Translations under genes and position numbers: made by a program | NCBI GenBank assembly: GCA_934561515.1 | Contig: CAKTGM010000008.1 | Span: 1 to 62,353 of the forward strand | Length of the DNA stretch: 62,353 nucleotides | Reading direction: 5' to 3' | Source: an uncultured Oscillospiraceae bacterium | GTDB taxonomy: Bacteria > Bacillota > Clostridia > Oscillospirales > Oscillospiraceae | Shown: positions 55,948 to 62,353 of the stretch, in pieces | How the letters are laid out: every line of letters starts with the position of its first letter | Numbering within the stretch: the first letter of the stretch is position 1 | The notes under the pieces: generated by a model | Databases searched by the model: none | What the model was told of the DNA's origin: nothing | What the model saw: the letters and a program-made list of their open reading frames with translations, nothing else

Positions 55948-57054
55948 ATGCCAGAACAGAGACGAAATCCAAAGCGTATCCTGAGTACGGCCGGTGCGTT
56001 TATTGCCTTTATGATCGGCTCCGGTTTTTCCACGGGGCAGGAGACCTTGCAGTATTTTTCCTCCTATGGCCTTTGGGGGCTGGGTGGAATCCTGATATGC
56101 TTTGTGCTGCTCATGTATGTTTCCGTCAACTATGTGCAGGTGGGTTTTCGGGAGAAATTCTCCCGTCCCAGCCTCATTTACACCTATTACTGCGGGAAGC
56201 ACATCGGAAGCTTTTTTGACTATTTCACGGTGGTTGCGATCTATCTTTGCTTTACGGTCATGATTGCTGGAGCCGGTGCTACGATGCAGCAGTATTTTGA
56301 GCTGCCAACGGCTGTGGGCGCTCTTACAATCGGCGTTCTGGCTGGCGGCACCGTAATGCTCGGATTGAAGCATATGGTAGATGTCATCGGCAAGATCGGA
56401 CCTGTGATCATTGCGCTGGTCATGATTCTTGGCGTGGGGGCGATTCTTCAGGGCAATCTTGGAAGCCTTGGGACGACCGCTGTCCGGATACAGGAAATGG
56501 ATTTGATGCGGGCGTCCTCCAACTGGGTCCTTTCCGCCTTCTCCTATGTAGGCATTTCCGTTGTGTGGCTGGCCTCCTTTATGACGGCGCTGGGCGGCAG
56601 CGCAGAGAACGGCCGAGATGCAAGCATCGGCGCAGGATTGGGCGTGACCGCCTTCTGCTTCGGTATGCTGATCATGGATGTCGCCCTGATGCTCCACATT
56701 GATCTGGCAGCGGGAACACAGATTCCGTCTCTGGTGCTGGCCGAGGGGATCAGCCCCCTGCTGGCGGGCGCCTTTACGCTGATCGTTACCACGGGCATCT
56801 ACACGGCCGCAGTTCCCCTGTTGTGGACCGTGACCTCCCGGCTGGCAACGGACGGAACGCCCAAGTTCAGGACAATCACCTTTGTGCTGGCTGTGGCCGG
56901 CACTGCGGTGGGCCTGCTCATCCCCTTCAGTAAGCTTGTAAATGTTGTGTATGTACTGATCGGATATCTGGGATTCGTATTGCTTGGATTCATGCTGGTA
57001 AAGCAGCTGCGTGGGATTGTCCTTGGGCAGAAAAAAGAAATTCCGAAAAAGTGA
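55948..57054 (+). CDS. YkvI-like membrane protein (APC-superfamily-type transporter)
   Basis: The 368-residue protein has about 10-11 membrane helices and starts its first helix with AFIAFMIGSGFSTGQETLQYF, whose GSGFSTGQE core is typical of the YkvI family, related to amino acid/branched-chain carriers. The substrate is unknown; an amino acid or a peptide-derived product would fit the cluster. GAAGGAG precedes the ATG at 55948. It is 66 bp after the M24 gene. Confidence 0.85.
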   Translation: MPEQRRNPKRILSTAGAFIAFMIGSGFSTGQETLQYFSSYGLWGLGGILICFVLLMYVSVNYVQVGFREKFSRPSLIYTYYCGKHIGSFFDYFTVVAIYLCFTVMIAGAGATMQQYFELPTAVGALTIGVLAGGTVMLGLKHMVDVIGKIGPVIIALVMILGVGAILQGNLGSLGTTAVRIQEMDLMRASSNWVLSAFSYVGISVVWLASFMTALGGSAENGRDASIGAGLGVTAFCFGMLIMDVALMLHIDLAAGTQIPSLVLAEGISPLLAGAFTLIVTTGIYTAAVPLLWTVTSRLATDGTPKFRTITFVLAVAGTAVGLLIPFSKLVNVVYVLIGYLGFVLLGFMLVKQLRGIVLGQKKEIPKK

Positions 57055-57156
57055 CAAACTAAGTTGTTATTAAATAAGAAATGCGGTAAAATGAAAGCGG
57101 CGAGTAGACGCCTTTGAAATGCTGCCTTGTCAGTATTCTTTATTAAAGGAGGCAAC

Positions 57157-57702
57157 ATGTTAGGTAACATTATCAGGACGCAGAGAAAGAAAATGAACGT
57201 CACGCTGAAAGAACTCTCTGAGCAGGTGGGCATCACGGCGGGAGGGCTGTCGCAGATCGAACGGGGAGAGGTGGACCCCTCTCTGGCTGTGCTGCGGCGC
57301 ATATCCAAAGCGCTTCAGCTTCCTCTGTATGTGATGTTCAGCGAAGAGAGCGGGAGCTTCATTTCCCGCAACGGAAAGCGGCAGAAGGCCAACTTTTGCG
57401 ATACCTACTCCTATGAATTCCTAACCCCCACGCAGAAGACGAGCGGAATCGAACCGAAGGTCGAGGTGGTCATGGTCACACTTGGCGCCAAAACCTACGG
57501 CGATGATACGCTTTCCGCCCATGAAGCGGACGAGTGCTTCGTGGTGCTCAAGGGCGAGATCGTTGTGGAGATGGAAAATGAGGATGTGCACCTTTTTGAA
57601 GGCGACAGCCTGTACTTAACGGAAGGTGTGCGCCACAGACTCTACAATCCGGGCGATATGGACGTGATCGGATTGTCCATTCTGTCCGCAATGATTTTCT
57701 GA
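57157..57702 (+). CDS. XRE-family regulator with C-terminal cupin domain
   Basis: The 181-residue protein has an N-terminal helix-turn-helix (about 8-62; LKELSEQVGITAGGLSQIE, SLAVLRRISKAL) and a cupin domain from about 100 to 181 (HEADECFVVLKGEI and GDSLYLTEGVRHRLYNPG). XRE-cupin proteins typically sense a small molecule such as an amino acid. Being the last gene of the peptide cluster, it is the likely local regulator; the palindrome at 45503 is a candidate site. AAAGGAGG precedes the ATG at 57157. Confidence 0.93.
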   Translation: MLGNIIRTQRKKMNVTLKELSEQVGITAGGLSQIERGEVDPSLAVLRRISKALQLPLYVMFSEESGSFISRNGKRQKANFCDTYSYEFLTPTQKTSGIEPKVEVVMVTLGAKTYGDDTLSAHEADECFVVLKGEIVVEMENEDVHLFEGDSLYLTEGVRHRLYNPGDMDVIGLSILSAMIF

Positions 57703-57724
57703 TATTCCCGGTTTTCATGTCTCG

Positions 57725-57765
57725 GGAAGGGCGGCTGTAGACTGTATGTCTGCGGCCGCCTTTCC
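57725..57765 (+). terminator. Hairpin after the XRE-cupin gene
   Basis: GGAAGGGCGGC (57725-57735) pairs with GCCGCCTTTCC (57755-57765) with one wobble pair. An inner AGAC/GTCT helix lies in the loop. Confidence 0.6.
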
Positions 57766-57808
57766 TGTTCCCTCAGCCTTGCACATAGGCTTAGAGAGTA
57801 AGAAATAT

Positions 57809-57857
57809 CGCAGTCCCGGCAGTTCATTGACTGTCGGGACTGCGATTGTTGTTTTTT
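57809..57857 (+). terminator. Terminator in the convergent gap at 57.8 kb
   Basis: CGCAGTCCCG...CAGT pairs with ACTG...CGGGACTGCG (57809-57844), a stem of about 15 bp with one mismatch, followed by ATTGTTGTTTTTT. Confidence 0.85.
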
Positions 57858-57864
57858 GGATGCC

Positions 57865-58986
57865 TCAGATATCATAGCGCAGCGTCAGGTCGATGGAATC
57901 CAGCCCGTCGGGAAGGAAGGGCAGGCCCTCGCCGGTGCGTGCGCGCTGGAAGTGCATCTCCTCGCCCGAGGGGGCGATGAGGATGGGAAAGGCGGCGTCC
58001 ACGTCGCCGTCAATGACGGGCGCGGTGAGCTTTAAGCGCACGCAGTCATCCTCCATGCGCCAGATGCCGGCGCGGACAAGCTCGTATTCCTGATCCTCCT
58101 GCGGCTGGAAGTAGACGTAGGCGGAGCCTGCGTAGCCCGGCTCGCTGTCGTCGGCAAGGAACTCAATGGCCCATGCCCCGCATACCCAACGGGTGTTTTG
58201 AAGGCCTTCGTTCGTCGGCGGCAGCCACCAGTCGTCGCCCGCCGGCTCGCCGTCGTCCCAGTCGCCGCCATCCCAGTCGCCGCCGTAGTCGAGACCGGTC
58301 GTATAGTCGTAGATGGCAAAGTCCATCAGCAGCGGCATTCCGTCGTCATCGGTCGGCAGGATGGGAATTTCATATTCGTCGATCTGCGGCGTCCAGCTGA
58401 GCACCACGCCCTCGTTCGTCACAAGGGTGATCTCAATGTCCGGCTCGCCGGGGCCGACGAACACCAGAACGGGCTGGGCGCATTCCTCGCGGTAAAGCAC
58501 CTCGTCCGAGACGGGATGAAGACCGTTGCCGCGCTGCTGCCATGTGATGTGGTTCACGGCGAGGCTGGTTTGTTCATCGCGCGGCACGATGCAGTAGAGA
58601 TCGCCGAAGCCTGCGCCGAGGATGCGCTCATCCGGAATGTCCGGAAGGAAGGGCAGCTCGGCGGCAAGGCCGCCGCAGTGCTCGCTCAGCCAGTCCGCCA
58701 TCGGAGAACGGTCGCGCTGCTCGCGCCGGCCGAGATAGGCCACCGCACCGGCGAGCGCATCGCTGCAGGCAAGGTCGCCGCGCAGCCGCGCAAGGGAGGC
58801 TGCGGCCTCCTCTGCGCCGTCCTTTGGCGCGCTCGCGCCGCCCTTGCCGCCAGAAAGCGATGGAATGCCGCCATTTTCGCCGTCCTTTTTGATTTCCTCG
58901 TCCTGCTTGCCGCAGGCGCTCAGACTCAGCAGCAGCGCAAGGCACAAAAGCGCCGGAACGAAACGCCGCAGGTACAAATGCTTCAT
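57865..58986 (-). CDS. Unknown lipoprotein
   Basis: The 373-residue protein has a lipoprotein signal (basic start, hydrophobic stretch LLCLALLLSLSAC, cysteine near residue 25) and a low-complexity Gly/Lys/Asp linker. The rest is a beta-rich extracellular domain with a GDWDGGDWDDGEPAGDDWW acidic repeat in the middle. I do not recognise the family. AAAGGAGG supports the ATG at 58986. It is the last gene of a leftward set with the TPM-domain protein 16 bp upstream, so both are probably envelope proteins made together. Confidence 0.75.
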   Translation of the reverse strand: MKHLYLRRFVPALLCLALLLSLSACGKQDEEIKKDGENGGIPSLSGGKGGASAPKDGAEEAAASLARLRGDLACSDALAGAVAYLGRREQRDRSPMADWLSEHCGGLAAELPFLPDIPDERILGAGFGDLYCIVPRDEQTSLAVNHITWQQRGNGLHPVSDEVLYREECAQPVLVFVGPGEPDIEITLVTNEGVVLSWTPQIDEYEIPILPTDDDGMPLLMDFAIYDYTTGLDYGGDWDGGDWDDGEPAGDDWWLPPTNEGLQNTRWVCGAWAIEFLADDSEPGYAGSAYVYFQPQEDQEYELVRAGIWRMEDDCVRLKLTAPVIDGDVDAAFPILIAPSGEEMHFQRARTGEGLPFLPDGLDSIDLTLRYDI

Positions 58987-59002
58987 GCTGCGGCCTCCTT
59001 TC

Positions 59003-60313
59003 TCAGAACTTGCCGCTGCGGCCGCTGCCGCCGCCTCCGCTGCAGCTGCTGGTGCCGCTGTCGGAATCATCGCGGATCCTGTGCCGCGTTTCGGTGGTGT
59101 GGGTGTAGCGGTCGTACTGCTTTGTCAGCTGCAAACCGTCCGCGGCGACATATTCGTTGGCCTCCGCCTTCTTGTGGACGGTCTGCATCTTCCACTTGAG
59201 CATGATGCAGATGAAGCCGGAGATCACGAAGGAGGCCGCCACAACGATGAGGTAGAGCGGAAGGGGATTCTTCCGCACGGGATTGCCCTCTTCGGCAAGG
59301 GTCAGGTACTCGTCGCAGCCGTCCAGATAGTGCGATACGCCGCCATACCAGTCGTTTCTGCCAAAGTCGCCGAGGAAGTAGCCCTCGAGCTGCTCCTGAC
59401 CGTATTTGTTGAAGGCGTGCTCCGCGCTCTTGCCATAGACGAACATGGCGTAGTCGCGCTCGTCCATGCTCAGAAGGATGATGATGCCGTCGCGGTTTTC
59501 GCCCATGCCCAGCTCGCTTGCGTGGTAGAGCTGATAGGTGGTTTTGTAAACATCGCCTCCGTCGCCGTACTCCGTGAAGTCATCCACGAAGGCGGCGTAC
59601 ACGCCGCAGCCATGGCGCTCGGAGATACGCTTCGCGCGCATTTCCAGCTCTTCCCACTCCTCCTGCGAGAGAAGATCGCAGGTATCGAACACATAGCTTG
59701 CCTCGAGCGTGTCCGCGTCGTCGCCGTCATCCCATTCCAGCGTATCGCCGGGGTCGTCCGGTTCGCTGTCGTAAACAAAGTCGATCGCGGCCGAGGCAAA
59801 GTCGTGCACGGCCCATGAGAGCATCTGGGCGGCCTCGTCCATGTCGCCGCTGCGCCAGACCGAGGAATCGTCCATATAGGGCGCTGCCGCGGCATAGAGC
59901 GCGTCGGCGAGCGCCTGACTGCTGCCGCGCTCTGCGCTCAGAAGGGCGTAGACGCACCAGCCGTCGCTCTCCGGCATCAGATAGGTGCCGTCGTCCTGCA
60001 ATTCCATGAGGACGGTCAGCGTTGCGCCCTCGTGCTCGCTGCCGTAGCCGTAGCCGAACCGCTCGTAGATGCCCGCGGCGGCGTCGTTGAGACTGCCGTA
60101 GCTGTTCCCGGTCAGCACGTCGACTCTCAGCTCGAGGCCGAGGTCCTCGGCAAGATCGGGCAGGGTGGTTTCACCAAGCTTTGCAAGGTCCTCCGTGCAG
60201 AGCATCTCCGTCTCGTCGTAAACGAAGCCGTAGTCCGTCTCCGCCATGGCGGGAACGCAGAGGCTCAGCGCCAGCAGGAGCGTTGTCAGCAGAGCTGCAA
60301 TTCTCTTTTTCAT
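59003..60313 (-). CDS. Secreted/membrane protein with two TPM domains
   Basis: The 436-residue protein has a signal peptide (cut after AMA near residue 25) and two TPM-type domains: about 28-170 (FVYDETEMLCTEDLAKL) and about 195-330 (YVFDTCDLLSQEEWEEL). An Asp-rich linker separates them. One membrane helix lies at about 347-368 (LPLYLIVVAASFVISGF), and a cytoplasmic tail ends in SCSGGGGSGRSGKF. TPM proteins take part in envelope or photosystem repair, and a Ser/Gly-rich tail is common in them. Two copies in one chain are unusual. It is encoded between the zinc-ribbon protein and the lipoprotein. Confidence 0.85.
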   Translation of the reverse strand: MKKRIAALLTTLLLALSLCVPAMAETDYGFVYDETEMLCTEDLAKLGETTLPDLAEDLGLELRVDVLTGNSYGSLNDAAAGIYERFGYGYGSEHEGATLTVLMELQDDGTYLMPESDGWCVYALLSAERGSSQALADALYAAAAPYMDDSSVWRSGDMDEAAQMLSWAVHDFASAAIDFVYDSEPDDPGDTLEWDDGDDADTLEASYVFDTCDLLSQEEWEELEMRAKRISERHGCGVYAAFVDDFTEYGDGGDVYKTTYQLYHASELGMGENRDGIIILLSMDERDYAMFVYGKSAEHAFNKYGQEQLEGYFLGDFGRNDWYGGVSHYLDGCDEYLTLAEEGNPVRKNPLPLYLIVVAASFVISGFICIMLKWKMQTVHKKAEANEYVAADGLQLTKQYDRYTHTTETRHRIRDDSDSGTSSCSGGGGSGRSGKF

Positions 60314-60327
60314 ATCCGTCCCCCCTA

Positions 60328-61470
60328 TCACAGCATCAGCAGCGTAGCGCCGATGGAGCCAACGATCGACAAAAGCACCGCAATGCCGGCAAACATACCC
60401 CAGAATTTTCCCCAGCTGACCGGCAGGTCGCCGACCAGCTTTCCGGTCTGCCCGTTCATGGCGAAGAGGAAGTCCTTGCCCTGCCATTTGGTGTTGAGCA
60501 TCCAGACGGGCATGAGGGCATAGTGCACCTTGCCGCGCGTCAGGTTTGCGCTGCCGGTCAGCCGGACGCAGGTGTCGTAGCCCGTCACGCTGCCGCGCAG
60601 CGCGGCGTCCAGCGTGCCCTCGCAGCGCGCGTCCGCGCGCTCACGGCTTTCCTCCACACTTACATCGTACTTGTCGGCGAGAAAGCCGGGGAGGTAGGCG
60701 GTGGAAAAGCCCTTCAGGCCCTTGTAGTCGTAAGGCTCGATGGAATCCATGTGGTCGTCCGGCATTTTACTCGATGCGTCCACCGGCACCTTCTCAAAGG
60801 TGACGGAACCGGCGCGGTAAATGTCGAAATGCTCTGTTTTTGTGATCTCATAGTCGCCGGAGGTATAGGTGTGGGAGCGGGTCGCCTCGTAGCGGGCGTC
60901 GCCCGAGGCCTCGCCGTCAAACATCCAGAAGGGAACGTAGACGCCGCGGATCTCCTGCACGTGATTTTCGTCGGTGAAGCTCTTCGGCAGGAAGACCTTG
61001 CCCTTGTAGTGCTCCCTGAGCGCTTTGATGGCGTCCTCCCGGCTGAGCTTGAAGGGGAGGATGAAGTCCGGCTTCAGTTCTCCGGAGAACTGCCCCGGCA
61101 CGACCGTGGGGTTGCCGCAGTAGGGGCAGGACGTTGCCGCCGTGCTCTCGTCGCAGATGAGCTCCGCGCCGCAGCTCGGGCAGCTGTAGGCCTTCATGTG
61201 CGCGCCCTCCTCGCCCCAGTCGTCGCTGAAGCCGGAGGTATCCCAATCGCCGCCGTCAGCAGCGGACGTTTCTTTCTCCTTTGCGGCCTGTTCCTCGGCC
61301 GCCTGCTGTGCGGCTGCGGCCTTTTCCTCTTTCTCGGCGTAGAGCGCTTCGATCTCCGCTACGTCGTAGTTCGCGCCGCAGTAGTCGCACTCCAGCTTAC
61401 CGCTCGCGCCGACAAAGTGCAGCGGGCCGGTGCAGCCGGGGCATTGATAGTTGGTTACCTGTGCTGGCAT
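60328..61470 (-). CDS. Zinc-ribbon membrane protein
   Basis: The 380-residue protein has two Cys4 ribbons: CPGCTGPL...CDYCG near residues 10-32 and CPSCGAEL...CPYCGNP near 97-120, joined by a Lys/Glu/Ala coiled coil. A large domain follows (ILPFKLSREDAIKAL, YVPFWMFDGEASGDARYE) and one C-terminal membrane helix (FWGMFAGIAVLLSIVGSIG). Similar proteins with TFIIB-like ribbons and a C-terminal anchor are seen next to TPM genes in Clostridia, and their function is unknown. GAGGGGG precedes the ATG at 61470. It starts about 110 bp after the next upstream gene. Confidence 0.85.
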   Translation of the reverse strand: MPAQVTNYQCPGCTGPLHFVGASGKLECDYCGANYDVAEIEALYAEKEEKAAAAQQAAEEQAAKEKETSAADGGDWDTSGFSDDWGEEGAHMKAYSCPSCGAELICDESTAATSCPYCGNPTVVPGQFSGELKPDFILPFKLSREDAIKALREHYKGKVFLPKSFTDENHVQEIRGVYVPFWMFDGEASGDARYEATRSHTYTSGDYEITKTEHFDIYRAGSVTFEKVPVDASSKMPDDHMDSIEPYDYKGLKGFSTAYLPGFLADKYDVSVEESRERADARCEGTLDAALRGSVTGYDTCVRLTGSANLTRGKVHYALMPVWMLNTKWQGKDFLFAMNGQTGKLVGDLPVSWGKFWGMFAGIAVLLSIVGSIGATLLML

Positions 61471-61581
61471 AGATGGTTCCCCCTCTTTCATTTTCTTCCA
61501 TCACGGCGCCCGCCCGCAGCGCGGGCGGACGCCGGCTGATATGCTGTGGCCGTGCAGGGTGTGCCTTGGCCGGGGATGAGC

Positions 61582-62353
61582 TTACTTGATCGTCATGCCG
61601 CTGAGGATAACGTCGGGCATCGTGTCGGGGACGCAGTCAATATCTGTCAGTCCGATGGACAGCGCACGCCCATCGTCGATCTGCGCGACGTACTCGATCC
61701 AGTCGTAGCCGATGCGCTTGTAGGTGCGGCCCTTGAAGGTGATACCGCCGATCACGCGATCATCGATATCCTGATAGTTTTCAAAGCTGTCCTTGTAGTA
61801 GTCGAAGTCCTCCACATTGGCTCTTACCTCGAATCTGATGGCACCCGCGCCGAAGGCTGTGGGATCGTCGTTTTCCACAAGGCATTTCTTTCCCTCGTCA
61901 TACGACCAGCCGGACTCGGGGATCTTCGTCGTGATCTTGACCGCGACATCATCGTGCGTGAACTGGGTGATGGTCACGGAGAAGTCCTTCATCTTGGCGT
62001 TTGCGGTGGCGGCCTTATTCACCTCAGCCGCCTCAGCCTTCACGGTGTCAAGATACTTTTCAATCGCCTCCTTGCCGGAGAAGCCGCTGGTGTTGAAGCT
62101 GTTGATCGTATAAACGCCCGGTTCCTTCTCGGCAAAGTTAACGTAGATGTAGTGGCTGGAGTTGTCCTTCGAGACCCACTTGTAGTAGCGCTGGTTCCAC
62201 TTCATGTGGTCGCTGTACTCTTCCTTGACGAACTCACCCTCCACACCGAAATAGTCGACGAGGTCTTCGTAGGTGCTGTCAAAAATATTGTTATTGACCT
62301 CGTTCATCCACACGTAGCCCTTCTGCACCGCTTCCTCGCTCACAAGGCCGGTA
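61582..62353 (-). CDS. Unknown protein, 5' part beyond the window edge
   Basis: The last 257 codons of a gene read leftward. The frame stays open to the edge, and the GTG at 62343 is probably internal. The visible part is soluble and beta-rich with segments such as YIYVNFAEKEPGVYTI and VIGGITFKGRTYKRIGYDW. It has no recognised family. No membrane helix is seen in this portion. It belongs to the same leftward set as the zinc-ribbon and TPM genes by orientation and spacing (about 110 bp). Confidence 0.7.
   Translation of the reverse strand, partial: TGLVSEEAVQKGYVWMNEVNNNIFDSTYEDLVDYFGVEGEFVKEEYSDHMKWNQRYYKWVSKDNSSHYIYVNFAEKEPGVYTINSFNTSGFSGKEAIEKYLDTVKAEAAEVNKAATANAKMKDFSVTITQFTHDDVAVKITTKIPESGWSYDEGKKCLVENDDPTAFGAGAIRFEVRANVEDFDYYKDSFENYQDIDDRVIGGITFKGRTYKRIGYDWIEYVAQIDDGRALSIGLTDIDCVPDTMPDVILSGMTIK

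Overview
The window looks like chromosomal DNA of a spore-forming, anaerobic, high-GC member of the Clostridia, most like the Oscillospiraceae (Oscillibacter, Dysosmobacter or Intestinimonas-type). The signs are a small acid-soluble spore protein fragment, a sigma-54 activator with a matching -24/-12 promoter, an iron-only-hydrogenase-associated regulator, ThrH in place of ThrB, an oleate hydratase, and very GC-rich third codon positions over most of the sequence. The taxonomic placement is inferred from gene content and composition only.

Positions 1 to about 8190 are the right-hand part of an integrated mobile element whose left end lies outside the window. It is AT-richer on its left and GC-richer near its right end. 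It carries a GHKL ATPase split by an in-frame TGA, an AAA ATPase of the DUF4143 type behind three 23-bp tandem repeats, a GIY-YIG nuclease-family protein, and about 1 kb without a gene that is full of repeats and hairpins. After that come a tyrosine recombinase broken by an in-frame TAG, a small TnpW-like ORF and an intact large serine recombinase. The element ends inside a spore-protein (SASP) gene, of which only the C-terminal part remains (8184-8303).

From 8.3 to 13.1 kb there is a sigma-54-dependent activator, an NhaC-type antiporter with a perfect sigma-54 promoter, and a TetR regulator. From 13.4 to 21.2 kb lie a DUF5662 gene and a molybdenum cofactor and molybdate-uptake cluster: radical SAM protein, mogA, moaA, moaC, a MOSC protein, a moeA-like gene and modABC. 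Two palindromes there resemble ModE operators. malQ follows on the minus strand.

From 23.0 to 28.7 kb is an aspartate-to-threonine block: hom, lysC and asd leftward, thrC and thrH rightward, from overlapping divergent promoters. Then come cstA, an unknown two-TM protein, recQ, a hydrogenase-system regulator (TM1266 type) with a three-gene ABC transporter, an unknown membrane protein, a DUF2130 protein, a YgiQ radical SAM protein overlapping a phosphatase-acetyltransferase fusion, a small Gly/Ala-rich protein, an oleate hydratase with a TetR gene, and a C_GCAxxG_C_C protein.

From 45.6 to 57.7 kb is one coherent rightward peptide-scavenging cluster: proC, an N-acyl-D-amino-acid deacylase, an M19 dipeptidase-like protein, a five-gene peptide ABC transporter, an M24 aminopeptidase, a YkvI-like transporter and an XRE-cupin regulator. 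The right end (57.9-62.35 kb, minus strand) is an envelope-type locus with a lipoprotein, a double-TPM-domain protein, a zinc-ribbon membrane protein and an unknown protein cut by the window edge. I saw no tRNA, rRNA or CRISPR array.
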